From: Parasponia andersonii
Lineage: Eukaryota > Streptophyta > Magnoliopsida > Rosales > Cannabaceae
Assembly: GCA_002914805.1 (NCBI GenBank)
Contig: JXTB01000129.1
Coordinates: forward strand, 318,587-382,586
Length of the DNA stretch: 64,000 nucleotides
Direction of reading: 5' to 3'
Of the stretch, positions 1 through 12,696 are shown one piece after another. Each line of letters opens with the position of its first letter. Positions within the stretch are counted from its first letter, which is position 1. The notes under the pieces are model-generated. The model had not been told where the DNA came from. It searched no databases and saw only the letters and a program-made list of their open reading frames with translations. The position numbers and the translations under genes are program-made.

Positions 1-634
1 TTTATATTATATGTACATTCCCGAGTTCATTATTCTTTTAAAGCTGAAAAAACGACTCAAGAGGGAGAGGAAGGATTAAATTCAAATTTAATATAATTTG
101 TGTTTATATATATATATATGAATGGGATACGAATGAGGAGGAGAATAATGTGATACATCTATGGACAAGCAGATGGCGATGGCCAGTATATGTGGCCGGC
201 AATTGTTTAAACAAGTTTAGTAAAGTGAAACTCTCAAAACACAGTAGACACTGCCTAAATTAATGACTTGAAACACCCGCTAGACAAAGATGACAAAACT
301 AGAACTTTTGCATGAGATTAAATAGGTTAGGTTAGGCGGGTATTGACTGACTCTCAACTAAGACAGAGACACGAATAAATACAACTGAGACAGAGACACG
401 AATAATCTTCATAATAATTATATGCAATTTATATATGTATGTATACGCATTCATGTCTTCATATGCGTGCCGGCAGAACCAAGTTTCAATACATGAGCAC
501 AGATGTTTTCTACATTGGAAATTCGAATTGGTGTCTGTTTTGGACAGTTGATTTTGAAATATATATCTTTAATACGTGGGTGTCTCAACTGATTTTTAGA
601 TTATGTTTATGTACCCCATATATTTCACATACAT

Positions 635-730
635 AAACAAAAAGATAAAAGAAAAAGGACAAATTATTATTATTATTTTTTGAAACAAAAAGATAAAAGA
701 AAAAGGACAAATTATTATTATTATTTTTTG
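635..730. repeat. 48-bp tandem duplication, two copies
   Basis: The unit beginning aaacaaaaagataaaag and ending in a TTA-rich tract plus ttttttg occurs at 635-682 and again at 683-730 with no difference visible by eye. This is a recent local slippage or unequal-exchange event in non-coding DNA. Confidence 0.9.
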
Positions 731-2740
731 AAAAAAATTGACTGCAAATTGATCACGAATCTCTTTTTCAGCACTCAGGTATCTAATATATTTTTTTTCT
801 TTGACAATAGTTGGTCCCTTAGGCGGTATGTATGAAAGGTGTCTATTTGATATCTTCTATTGTCATAATGTTCAATAATGCTCAATCCAGGCCTACATGG
901 CCTAATTAAAGTTTATAACGTAAAATTTGCATACAAGTATACATGTGAATTATATTTTACTAGGGAGGAAGTTATATTTGCACCCTATATATTATAAAAG
1001 CACGCTAGATCTAAACTAACTCCATTAAAAAATTTAATTAGTATATATGTTAGGATAAACACCTCTGGTTGGTTCAATCAATAAAATAGGCGTTACTTTG
1101 TGCATCTAATTATTTATATTCATTTATCAATATTGGCATCCACCTACCTCGACATGAAGAAATCCTGTCTGTAAATGAAATGACTAGAGGACCAAAAAAG
1201 AAATCAACCCTTTTGAGATATATACCGAGTAGGATAAAATAGGAATCCACGATTTCTTATGATTTACTATCTACGTTAGTTGACTACGGTGCATGAGTGT
1301 GTTTTATTGGATTTGTAATTTTGCATGGCTCTAGCTTTCAAAACTTTTTCTTATTCTTTTCGTTTTTACGATGAAAGGATTGCATTCCATGTTCAGAAAT
1401 TGACAGGATAGTACATTTTTGGCGCAATTAGACTCTTTTAGTGTCAATTTTTAAAATGACATTTATAGTTTAAAATAATGATTTTTTATTTTTTTTGTTG
1501 CTATTTTTTACTTATTATGCCATTTTATGCTTTTTAAATTTTCCTTCCTAAGTGTACAGCTCCTGCCACTACTTTCTTTCTTTTTTTTTTTTTTTTGGTT
1601 TCCATGCTAACACATTTTTTATTCCTCCAAATGTTCTGCTCGTTCCATTTCTATCTTCCAAACTCATATCCCATTCCCATTGTATTGTGATAAATAGTTA
1701 CAGTATCTTTTTTTTGTGTTAATAAAATTGTGATCAGAAATGGTTAGAATTTGTGCGATCATCTATCCCAAATTTTTGTTCATCTATCCCAAATTTTTGT
1801 GATACTTTGTGATCACAATTTTATTTTCTATTATTACTAATTTCATAATTAGAAATAGTCATGATTTTATGAATCGTAATCATAATATATTTTACATCAT
1901 TATGAACATTGTAAGATTTTGGTTCAGTCATTTGTACAATCTTTATATATTATTGTAATTTGTGACTTTCAATCATAAAATTTGTGCTGACTTTACAAAA
2001 GATACTTACGTTTACATAATTTATGACGGCCGTAATTTTATGTTATATAACATTGATAGTAGTTTGTGTCTATCATATAAAAAGTAAAATAAGCACACCG
2101 TGCTTTATAACATTTTTCGAATACAAATCCAATTTTACACCGAAATGAATCAAATTACAAAATAACGCGAAAGAACACCACCAAGCGAACACATTAACTG
2201 CTGTAAGCAGAAAGAGATAACGTCCACGGCATCCTGATTCACGTCTTCAATTCCAATATCATCGAAAACAGGATCAAACTTTTTTAACAAAAAGGTAATA
2301 CATAAAAATAAAAATAAAATGAATCAGTATAATCTCGCGAACAAAGAGCTCACTCCTTTATCTTCTTTTATCAAAAATCACGACTTTTAAAAATAAATAA
2401 CTAAACAAATTTGATTCTATTAATCAAAATTCCCATTTCCTTAAATTTTCTCCACAACCAAACTAAAGGGTAATCGAAAATTCAACATCCCATAAAAAAA
2501 AAAAACCAAAGATCTAAGACCAAGTTAATATGACCCTGCTAAAATTTGAAGCTTAAAACCCCAAAAATCAAAACTTAAAAAAAATTAATTATGAAAAAAT
2601 ACATACCTATGATCAATGGAAAGCTAGAGTAAGAGTTGAGTTGACGATGAAGTGCTAAGGTTAAAATTTAGTACCTTCTCTCTTATGAATTCCTTAAAAT
2701 TTGTAGTGTAGTTAAACAAGATCTACTGAGATAATCCTAT

Positions 2741-2752
2741 AAAGAGAGAGCA

Positions 2753-2782
<30 letters not shown>
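2741..2782. repeat. (GA)n microsatellite
   Basis: Interrupted GA dinucleotide run. Similar purine tracts recur across the window, often in LTR leaders or introns. Confidence 0.85.
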
Positions 2783-2783
<1 letters not shown>

Positions 2784-3944
2784 TGATGTATGAGCGTGCT
2801 TGGGGAATGATTATGTATTTAATTGAAGTTGATTTTGAAATATACTTCTCCGAATGGGGATGAGATAAGGTCCAATTATTTGGTCCGAAATAGAGGGGAG
2901 TGGAGGTGGTCGATGGTTTCTCTTCTACTTCTCCCTAGATTTTCGAGTTTTAATTAAAAAAAATGCAAAAGCAGAAAAAGTGAGCCGAAAGTTCTGACAG
3001 AGGTTATTCAAACAAGTTCAGTCCGAGAGTATTTTGGACTTTTATTGCGTGGAGAGTATTAGAAATATTATTTTAAAAATTACAACTAAATAAGTATTTT
3101 TTATGCCAAAATAGCACTATTCAAGTCAATTTTTCCCTCCATATTGGAACCGGTTGGATCCCAAATGTTAACACATGGACAATAACTTAGTTGACATATC
3201 ATTGTTATATTGTTCTTTTGACTACGAAATTTCAGGAGAATCACTAAAAATTGGAAATAGGATGCTTGTGTAAAAATCTACGCTGGTGAATTATTAAAAG
3301 TTTGATTAAGAGGATACACAATTGTATATTTTGTTGTTGTTGTTGTTGTTGTTTTTTTTTTGTTTAAGGAAGAACGTGGTAATTTTTTTTTTAAAAAAAG
3401 GCTTTTATGTTACCCCATAAAATCTTACCATCACTACAATAGTCAAGCATGTAGTTGTGATAAATGTTTCAAAATGTTATTCAATATTCATTATCAACTA
3501 AATTTAAAGGAAATATATCATTGATAATTTTAATTTTAAAAATTCAAACCATTCATTCATTGGAAAAAAAAACATTTCATTCTTCAGGATTGCAACGTTA
3601 GACTTTAATTTCACTCAAACATATTACTGGAAAAATGGAAAAACTTGGCTCGTACATATTTTAGAAACAAAATTTATTTCCAAATTGCTTCTAAATTAAT
3701 AAAAAGCTATTGTGTCTTTTGATCTTGAGTTATTTAGTAATATCTTCCAATCAATATAGAAATTATTTGGAAATAGATGTTTGAACTAGCTTTTGTTTCA
3801 AAACACTTAAAGATGATTGATGAATATTTGCAATTAACTTCTAAAAACTGTGGTAATTGAGTTCTTTTTTGTTAGTGATTCTTAATTATTGGATGGAACA
3901 TGCAAAGTTTTTGAAGAGCAAAATCAGTATTTCGCTAAAAAACA

Positions 3945-4675
3945 TAGGGGTATTGAAAAAAACTGCTAGACTGTGGAAACTGCACGAACCAATCTAAACT
4001 GCACTAAATCGAGTGGTTTTTTTTTTTTTTTTGGGTTTAGTTTAGTCTAAAAATGTGTCAAACTGCACGGTGCGGTTTGGTTTGCGATTTAGCAGTCTAA
4101 TTTTATAGTTCAAAATAAACTATTTGCAAATATATACATTTAGTTTTTTTAATTAGTTTTTAGTTTGTATAATATATAACCCAACTTTTTACATAACGTC
4201 TAATCCAACTTATTTCACAATACCCTAAGAAGCTTCTGTCTGAGAAAAAACCCAAGATAAATGAACAGATTTGTTATTATTGTTTTTTTTTATTCATTTT
4301 AGATTTTGTAGTTTAATTTGTTTTAGTCTATTTTAGATCTTAATTTATTGAGTTCTAACATATTTTACTTTCAATTTCAATTTTAAATTTTGTAGTTTAG
4401 TTAATTGTATTTAAATTTCTTAACTAGGATATGATTTATTTCAACTCTTTTTAAAAATGGATAAAAAAAACAAGTTAAAATAGCAATGAGCCTCCAAATC
4501 TATTAAGCCCAAAACCTAAATCTCAGAAACTGCACCGCAAAATATAGGTGTAGTTTGACCAGTTTATATAGACCATATCAAACTACACGATTTGTGATTC
4601 TAGCTAGAACATACATGTTGTTTGGTGCATTGAAAATGAGTTCAAAATGGTCAAATTGAACTGTAAACACCCCTA
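3945..4675. mobile_element. hAT-type MITE candidate
   Basis: The segment is bounded by TAGGGGTATT at 3945-3954 and AACACCCCTA at 4666-4675, which are inverted copies of TAGGGGTRTT matching at 9 of 10 bases. Termini of the TAGGGGTGTT kind are common on non-autonomous hAT elements in plants. The ~731-bp interior carries repeated CTGCAC / AAACTGCA motifs on both sides and no ORF. No matching 8-bp target duplication is visible (aaaaaaca left, gaaagaag right), so the boundaries or family could be wrong. Confidence 0.45.
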
Positions 4676-5394
4676 GAAAGAAGGACATGGATATGACCAA
4701 TTAGGGTTATTTTGACTTTAAACTGACCACGTTCATTAATGAGTTTTTTTAGGACAAAAAATTAGGGCCCATGTGATGTAAATAACCAAATATTCTCTCA
4801 AAACTGTCAGCCAACTCCAATGACATGACCCTATTCACCATTGATTGACATGATCTCATACTTTTCCATAAAGTCCTATTTCTTCCTTCTTTTCTCTCAT
4901 TTCTCTCTCTAGTTCTCTTTTTCTCTCTTTTCATTCTCTATTTTCTCTCAAAACTGAAACAAAAACTCACAAAAAAGGAATTAAAAATCGTTGTGGAACT
5001 GAAAAATGGTTCACTGAAATTAGTTTTTAAGATCTTCAACCTATTGTTCTTATTTCAACGAATCAAAAAAGTCCCAAAATGGCCAAAACCCGTTATTTCG
5101 AAACTTTACATTGAGATCGAGAACTCTTGTGAAGAAGAAGAAGGCAATAGAAAAGAAGAAGATATAAAGAATCGACTAATTAGAAAGGAAAGAAGCCGAT
5201 AAAAGATAATGGAAAGGTTCAATTTTTTTTAGTGTTTATGCAAAAATAATTGTTTTTTTTTTTTGAGTCTGTCTATGTCCATTTCTCTTTTTATCATTGA
5301 ATGAGATTTTTTGGTGAAAGTTTTGGCAAGTTTGTCTATGTGCATATTATTTTCTCATTTATTGTAGAATTTTTTTTGGATAAAACCCTTTATG
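4676..5394. other. non-coding, CT-rich then AT-rich
   Basis: A pyrimidine-rich stretch (about 4880-4950) and AT-rich flanks. The two small opposing open frames here are low-complexity (Lys/Glu/Arg-rich) and I do not support them as genes. Confidence 0.5.
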
Positions 5395-5399
5395 GGATT

Positions 5400-5510
5400 T
5401 CTTGATGTGAGGTCAAGTTTTCCTTGATCCCAAGTCAAGTTCTTCTTGATCTTCCTTGGGTCAAGTCACACTTGACTTTGGGTCAGATCTCACTTGATTC
5501 TCAGTTTTTT
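5400..5510. repeat. degenerate TTGATC/TCAAGT minisatellite
   Basis: About five imperfect ~22-bp units built around (c)ttgatc..aagtcaagtt occur here. The same motif, in one or the other orientation, reappears near 13880-13990, 14520-14760 and 16180-16300, so it marks a shared repetitive family. Confidence 0.6.
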
Positions 5511-5639
5511 AATTTAACTTAATGTTTTACTTTTTTTTCAGTGAAGATTATGATATGCTTGTGATAAAGTATACCAAGTTTTTGATATCTGATAATGAGT
5601 GAGTTTTACTTACGAATTAGATATTATTTAAGCTAGACA

Positions 5640-6911
5640 TTTGGTGGATTCTCGAGATTTTTAGGAGTTTTAGTTATGTTTTTAATATTTTGATTGTAAG
5701 TTAGGTAATTTTGGTATACTTGATGGTATTTGGAGAAAATTACAAGAATTATGGCAAGTTGGGAAGAGAAGGGAGTGCCTTGACACTTGTCAATGGTGCT
5801 AAAATGCTTAAAAGACTCAAAATAAGTTGAAATTTGTGAGGACCAGAGAAGCAAGTGCCCCGACAGAATGTTATTAGCGCTCCGACGCTAGTTTGAGCTC
5901 AAAAGGGGACTTGGTAGCTAGGGTGGCACCCCGGTGCTCTGGTAGTGGCGCCCCGACACCGCGTTGTGAAAATTCAGCATATCTTTTTTTTTTTAAACGC
6001 CTTTGACCTAATTTTTGATATAGCTACCTCCAAGCTTATAAATAGATCTTTTTAGGACTTATTTGGGGACTTTTGAGAACTTTAGACCCTGAGAGAGATA
6101 GAGAGAGAGAGAGTTCAAGAAAAGTAGAGGAGCAGCACGAGCCGGAGGCGGGAGTGCTACAACTCAAATTCGCTTAGAGTTTATCTTTCTTTACTCTTTA
6201 TGTTTAGAATTTTAATATTTTCTTTTGCTTTGGCTATGAACTAATTTTATTTTTTAGGGCTACGATGTAGCGGGATTATGATGTCTTGATTATTTCAATT
6301 TTAATTTAATTTTATGTTTATTTCCATTCTATACTAATTATATTAATCCATACTTAATGCTTGTGAGAGCCTAATCAACTTTTGTATAAATTAGAGGTTT
6401 AATCTAAGATCTGAGAAGGGAAGATTGAATTTGTCTTGATTAATATGACATGAGATTATTATAGAATAGAGATATATATGAGGCTTGTGAAGTATTATGA
6501 ATTTCTTGTGCTTAATGAGTTTTGATAGGTACATAGTTTATTGAAATATAGAGATGTTGGAACTTGTCTATTGAAATATGTTTGTTAATTCTTGAGAAAG
6601 ATTAATGGATATAATAGAGAAATTCGTTATTAGCATAAGGAATAGATATTAATTGATTGGATTGAATAATTTAGATAGATTAATCTAGGTGAATCGGAAA
6701 CCCTAGGTTTTTAGCTACTTGATTGTCTTATTTATTATTTTATTTTGCTTTCTTTTTATTTATTTATTTAGATTTATTTTTGTGAAATTCTTTCTTTGAT
6801 TTTCTTTCAAATAAAATTTGAGTTAGACAATTTTAGTACTTAGTAAGTATAATTCTCGTGGGAACAATACTTATACTTACACTTTATTACTTGTTTGATA
6901 TGTGTACTTGT
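5640..6911 (+). mobile_element. old LTR-like fragment (Tat/Athila-like style)
   Basis: There is no ORF. The segment has the texture of long plant gypsy LTRs: a run of ccccgacg / gcgcc / ggtgc words at 5855-5965, an AT-rich interior with agagagag, and a stretch ctcgtgggaacaatacttatac near the right end, resembling the terminus of Tat/Athila-type LTRs. It is cut at 6911 by the minus-strand gypsy insertion. Lineage is inference; no LTR partner was found in the window. Confidence 0.4.
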
Positions 6912-7719
6912 TGATATGAACCCCGCCAACTTGTGATGAAATCCGAAACAAGGATAATGCCTAGGACTGTTCTACAATCAAATTCAGATGGAAAACCTTG
7001 ACCCAACACCTATAAAGAGATGTGAACCTTGGTATAAAGGAAGACGCCACAATCAAATATGGAAAACTTGATTGATAAGTCAAGGGATGAACGCCACAGA
7101 GAAATCTGATAAGTTCGAATAAGTTCTCAAAGAACCAAAGAGAAATTGATCTCAAATTTTAATGGATTGTAATCTGTTCTTATTGAATAAAAAGTGTACA
7201 TTATATAGGACTAGGCCACGAAATTTTAATCCTAAAAAAGACCCTAAAATACCCAAGGTAACTTACCCAAACCAGAAAAGGAAAGTTGGAAACTATCTAT
7301 CTAATAATTACCTAAATTCGGCCTCAATTAAAGGGTATCAATCTGATTTTATTCCCTTAATTTTCAGCCTATTACATGCCATTAAACAAATAGAAATAAG
7401 CAAGTAAATCGTTTTGGGCAACTACCAATTTGCACCTAAAATAACAAAAATAGGAATGTAAACTATGACTTGGTGTCCAAGTCTTTACAAATTTCTATGC
7501 GCCAATTAACTTTCTTGCACTTGAATCAAGCTTTTTATGGACTTAGAAATCCGTTCATCTCCATCAATGGGCCTCCATATGCATGCCTGAGTCCTAATGT
7601 CTTGAATCAGCCCACTTAATGCATTTTTGAATCTTTTTGTACGTGCTCTTGTAAATGGATCAATGGGAACTTGAATAGGATCTGTACTCCATGCATTCGT
7701 GATTGTCATATCCTTATCA
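6912..7719 (-). repeat. 3' LTR of the minus-strand gypsy element
   Basis: Starts tgatatgaacc on the plus strand and ends tccttatca, that is TG...CA termini on both strands. It aligns along its whole length with 12697-13509 (808 versus 813 bp). The minus-strand pol frame continues 214 nt into it, from 7719 down to the stop at 7506. A TATA-like ctatataatg (minus strand) lies near 7198-7207. Confidence 0.88.
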
Positions 7720-10506
7720 TTCCCCTTCTCTTGAAAAGGATTTGTTCTCAAATCAAGTTCATCACCTGCAACAAAAGGACTTAAATCAGAAACATTGAAA
7801 GTTGTACTGACACTATACTCACTAGACAAGTCAAGCTTATATGCATTGTCGTTGATCCGTTCTAAAACTTGGAAAGGTCCATCTCCTCTAGGTTGCAGCT
7901 TGGATTTCCTTTGAGTCAGAAATCGCTCCTTTTGCATGTGCAACCAAACCCAGTCACTAGGTTCAAAGACCACCTGTTGTCGGCCTTTATTTGCTTGCTT
8001 GGCATATTGCTCCATTCGTCGTTCGATGTTGACCTTTGCTTTTTCATGAATCTACTTTATAAGTTCAGCTTTTCTTTTTCCATCTAAATTCACACGCTTA
8101 GACAAAGGTAATGGTGATAAATCCGAAGGAGTTAAAGGATTAAAACCATAAACAATTTCAAATGATAAAAATTTAGTAGTAGAATGAACAGAACGATTAT
8201 AAGCAAACTCAATATGCGGTAAACACTCCTCCCAAGTTTTGATATTCTTTTTAATAATAGCTCTCAACAAAGTAGACAAAGTCCTATTCACTACTTCAGT
8301 TTGACCATCGGTTTGAGGATGACAAGTAGTTGAAAACAACAACTTAGTTCCTAACTTAGCCCATAAAGTCTTCCAGAAGTAACTCAAGAACTTAGCATCT
8401 CTATCAGAAACAATTGTTCTAGGCATGCCATGTAATCTTACAATCTCTTTAAAGAACAAATTAGTAACATGGGAAGCATCATCAGTTTTGTGACATGGAA
8501 TAAAATATGCCATCTTAGAAAATCTATCCACTACCACAAAAATTAAATCTCTACCCCGTTTAGACCTAGGCAAACCTAACACAAAGTCCATCGAAATATC
8601 AATCCAAGGCTCACTAGGAATGGGTAGTGGAGTGTATAAACCATGGGGTTGCACTCGGGATTTTGCTTGCCTACATGTGACACATCTACCACAAATCCTC
8701 TCAACATCTCGTTTCATGTGTGGCTAATAGAAATGTTCCTGTAAAATAGCTAAAGTCTTCGCAACTCCAAAATGTCCCATTAAAGCTCCCCCATGTGACT
8801 CTCTCACTAGCAAATCTCGCACAGAACAATTTGGTATGCACAATTTATTTTCTCGAAACAAGAAATCCTCATGCCTAAAGTACTTACCATTAGCTGTCTT
8901 TTCACAAGATACATACTCTTCACTAAAGTCATGGTCTAAAGGATATAATTCTTTAATATGCTCAAAACCAAGTATTTTAGCATCAAGAGTAGAAAGTAAT
9001 ATGTACCTGCGAGAAAGTGCATCTGCGACAATGTTTTCCTTACCTTGTTTGTATCGAATAACGTATGGAAACGTCTCAATGAACTCAACCCATCAAGCAT
9101 GTCTCTTGCTCAGCTTATGTTGGCCTCTCAGGTGCTTCAAGGACTCATGATCTGTATGGATCACAAATTCTTTAGGCCATAGGTAGTGCTGCCAGGTCTC
9201 CAAAGCCCTAACCAATGCATACAACTCCTTGTCATAAGTCGGGTAGTTTAAGGCTGCCTCACTTAGTTTCTCACTAAAGTAAGCAGTTGGTTGTCCCTTC
9301 TGCATTAAAACTGCACCTATACCAGTACCTGAAGCATCACATTCAATTTCAAACGTTTTATTAAAGTTAGGCAAAGACAATAAAGGGGTGTTGGTCAGTT
9401 TTTGCTTGATCACTTGAGACACCTTCTCCTGTTCATCTCCCCACTTGAAACCAACGTTCTTTTTGATTACTTCGGTAATTGGCACGGCCAATTTGCTAAA
9501 GTCTTTCACAAACCACCGGTAAAAACTAGCAAGTCCATGAAAATTTCTCACATTTCCTATAGTCATGGGACTCAGCCACTCTTGGATTGCACGTACCTTC
9601 TCCTCATCAACCTGTATATCCTGTACACTCACAACAAATCCTAGAAACACAAGTTTATCGGTGCAAATGGTACACTTCTTCAGATTAGTAAACAATTGTT
9701 CTTTTCTAAGTACATCTAAAACAGATTTCAAATGTACTACATGTTCATCCAAGTTTTTGCTATAAACCAGAATATCATCAAAATAAACAACTACGAACTT
9801 TCCAATAAAAGTACACAAAACATGATTCATTAATCTCATGAAAGTGCTAGGAGTATTAGTTATTTCAAAAGGCATAACTAACCATTCATATAAACCTTAT
9901 TTTGTTTTGAACGAGTTTTCCATTCATCACCCTCTTTCATTCGGATTTGATGATATCACTTTTCAAATCAATTTTAGAAAAGACACAAGAACCATGTAAT
10001 TCATCCAGTATATCATCTAAGCGAGGAATAGGATGACGATACTTTACTGTTATATTGTTGATCGCGCGGCAATCATCACATATTCGCCATGATCCATCCT
10101 TCTTAGTAACCAAAATTACCGGAACTGCACATGGACTCATGCTTTCTCTAACGTACCCCTTTTTGCATCAACTCACTAACCTACTGTTGAAGCTCCTTTG
10201 TCTCTTCGGGGTTATTCCTGTAGGCTGGTCGATTTGGAATTGAAGCACCGGGTACAAAATCAATTCGATGTTCTATTCCCTTAAGTGGAGGCAAACCATG
10301 CGGCACCTCATTGGGAAAGACATCCTCAAATTCCTGTAACAGAGAAACAACAGAATTATGCAAAACAGGGTCAAGATCGTTAGTGTTTAAAAATGCCTCC
10401 TTGTATAAGAATACAATCATTGGCTTGTTCGAAAACATCGCTCTCTTAATTTCTTTGGCTTTTGCATAAAAATTGTTTTGTTTTCTCTCTGTTTTTCTCT
10501 CAATGA
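7506..10506 (-). pseudogene. broken gypsy pol (RT, RNase H, integrase)
   Basis: Read from high to low coordinate, the pol segment after the gap has the RT N-terminal region (10181-10500, ending in a stop), an RT palm piece with [16 protein letters not shown] and VFSKIDL (9937-10140), a frameshifted stretch, then RT with intact YFDD ([11 protein letters not shown]) followed by RNase H with FEIECDASG and HTDHESL (9093-9875). The integrase (8052-8717) has the CX2C half of the zinc finger (RCVTC) and a complete D-D-E set (MDF, SDRD, TEVVNR). The C-terminal piece (7506-8015) ends with a PFTRARTKRFK motif encoded inside the 3' LTR. Stops and frameshifts separate the pieces, so no full polyprotein is made. 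The catalytic residues that are visible are intact; inactivation is by frame disruption. Confidence 0.9.
7720..7732 (-). other. polypurine tract
   Basis: Minus strand aagagaaggggaa immediately precedes the TG of the 3' LTR. It is the expected second-strand primer and lies inside the pol reading frame. Confidence 0.8.
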
Positions 10507-10942
10507 NNNNNNNNNNNNNNNNNNNNNNNNNNNNNNNNNNNNNNNNNNNNNNNNNNNNNNNNNNNNNNNNNNNNNNNNNNNNNNNNNNNNNNNNNNNNNN
10601 NNNNNNNNNNNNNNNNNNNNNNNNNNNNNNNNNNNNNNNNNNNNNNNNNNNNNNNNNNNNNNNNNNNNNNNNNNNNNNNNNNNNNNNNNNNNNNNNNNNN
10701 NNNNNNNNNNNNNNNNNNNNNNNNNNNNNNNNNNNNNNNNNNNNNNNNNNNNNNNNNNNNNNNNNNNNNNNNNNNNNNNNNNNNNNNNNNNNNNNNNNNN
10801 NNNNNNNNNNNNNNNNNNNNNNNNNNNNNNNNNNNNNNNNNNNNNNNNNNNNNNNNNNNNNNNNNNNNNNNNNNNNNNNNNNNNNNNNNNNNNNNNNNNN
10901 NNNNNNNNNNNNNNNNNNNNNNNNNNNNNNNNNNNNNNNNNN
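10507..10942. other. assembly gap (436 N)
   Basis: Unsequenced. By position it should hide the Gag zinc knuckle and the aspartic protease of the element. Apparent open frames that cross it are artefacts of unknown bases. Confidence 0.95.
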
Positions 10943-11860
10943 AAGCGGATGTACTTGGACTTTGGCTTGGACGTGTACTACCCCTCTTCTTGAGTTGGTT
11001 CTCAATTTTTATAGCCATGTGGACCATATCTTCCAACTCTACGTAATGTTGCAGTTCTACCACATTAGCAATTTCTTGATTTAAACTAACCAAGAATCTG
11101 GACATTGTAGCCTCACGGTCCTCCTCTACATTCGCTTGAATCATAACAACCTCCATCTCTTTATAATATTCCTCTACACTCCGGTTACCTTGCCTCAGAC
11201 TTTGCAATTTGTTATACAATTCCCGATAGTAGTAGCTTGGAACAGATCTCTTTCTCATAACTGTTTTCATCTCCTCCCACGTCTCTACTGGACGCTCCCT
11301 ATTTCTTCTCCGATTTATTACTAACTGATCCCACCATACAATTACATAGTCGGAAAATTCAATGGCAGCTAGCTTTACCTTCTTATTCTCATTGTAATTG
11401 TGGCAATCAAATACTAATTCAACATTCTTCTCCCACTCAAGGTAAGCTTCTGGATCGTTTTTGCCTTGGAACGACGGAATCTTCATCTTAATGCTACCAA
11501 CGAATTATCTTCCCGATTCCTAGCTCCTCTAAATTGTCCACCGTGTCTTCTATTGCCGACAATCGAATCTCGATCATCTTCATCACCAAAAGTATCTCCA
11601 TAATATTCTTCATCTTCAACCCTCACTTCTCTAGGTTGAAATCTCTCTCTAGGCTGGAATCTCTCTCTTATACGCACATTAGGAGCGATCTGTGGTTGTT
11701 CCATATGTACGTTCTCTATTCTGTCCATTCGCTCATGGACTTGCTCCATCTCCGCCCTCATCGCTCTCCTTATCTCGCCAATTAAGCCTTCCATAAGAAG
11801 CTTCGGATCACCCACTCTAGATGTTTCTCCAGAGGTGTTTTTATCCTTGTTGTCTGACAT
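10943..11860 (-). pseudogene. gypsy gag (frameshifted)
   Basis: Two overlapping frames make one Gag. The N-terminal frame (11483-11860, start ATG 11860) is charged, with a predicted helical segment (EIRRAMRAEMEQVHERM) and repeated RERFQPRE motifs. The second (10943-11486 before the gap) holds the retrotransposon Gag core: EAYLEWEKNVELVF, VWWDQL, ETWEEMKTVMR and SVEEYYKEME. A single frameshift near 11486 separates them. In an intact copy this would be the capsid protein packaging the element RNA. Confidence 0.85.
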
Positions 11861-12681
11861 GTTTGCTGCAAAACAAAGTTAGAAAAAGAAAGGACCTCAT
11901 ACACTCTCTCACATATTTCACTCGAACAATGAATCGCTCAAGTTCACTCGTGTCTCACTCTTAATCAGATTGGCTTTTTCCCCTCTTATATGCTCACCAC
12001 TCTTGCCTTTTTCTACTCGTATTTTCTCAAAAGTTCTTATCAAACTAATTCAAACAACTAATCAGAATTTCTGAGCAACAATCCACACAAAAAACTCATC
12101 AACCAATTCAGGGTTTAATGTATTAACCTGAAATAACAGTTTCTAGAAATCGATAAGCAAAGAAAGCGAAACAAAGAAAAAAAATGCACACAAAACTTTG
12201 AACGCTAGGAAAGTGATGAAAATGATAGATTTTAGACTCGAAAACTGGGGTGAATTGTATATAGTCGGTTCAAAGTCGTAGGGTTTGGAATAAGCTTCGA
12301 TATGATATATAATATGTATTATTTTGATAACCAGATCAGAAGTTACAACCATTTTACTGAAGCACTATCAAAATTCTCTAATTCAACCACAGATTCTTCC
12401 TTTTTTTTTTGGATTTTTGATTTCGGGATTCTTTCTCTTTTTTTTTTCTTTGAATTGAGAACCTAAATAATAACTGAAAATGCAAAGGCTAACTGAAAGA
12501 CACCAAGAAATAAATTCAGATTCAATATCAAACAAGCAATCTGAATTGGCTACGACTAGAATAGATCGAGTTTATGTTTTTTTTTTTTGAATGATTTAGA
12601 CGAAAGAAAGAAGAAAGAATATAGACTGGTTTTGACTAGAAAGAAAAGAAAAAGGATAGATTAAACCTGAGACTAGAATCC
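11861..12681 (-). other. gypsy leader (5' UTR)
   Basis: Non-coding stretch between the primer-binding site and the gag ATG. AT-rich with several T runs; no open frame of note. Confidence 0.6.
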
Positions 12682-12694
12682 GGCTCTGATACCA
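12682..12694 (-). other. primer-binding site, tRNA-iMet
   Basis: Minus strand TGGTATCAGAGCC, the complement of the 3' end of plant initiator tRNA-Met, two bases inside the 5' LTR end. It fixes the orientation and the LTR boundary. Confidence 0.92.
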
Positions 12695-12696
12695 AA

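Larger units (their letters stand above)
1..3944. other. AT-rich intergenic DNA
   Basis: No coding region is supported. The short open frames here have no recognisable domain and no splice context. The stretch is AT-rich with homopolymer runs. It contains a 48-bp tandem duplication, a 20-bp direct duplication near 1760-1799 (catctatcccaaatttttgt twice), a GA microsatellite near 2741-2782 and a short (TTG)n run near 3331. It may be old transposon debris, but I found no terminal repeats to prove it. Confidence 0.6.

Noticed and set aside
4749-5202. Two small charged open frames
   Set aside because: Purine- or pyrimidine-rich low-complexity sequence, no start context, no domain.
10181-11486. 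Very long open frames running through the N gap at 10507-10942 on both strands
   Set aside because: Unknown bases cannot supply stops, so the frames are artificial. Only the gag and pol parts outside the gap are real.
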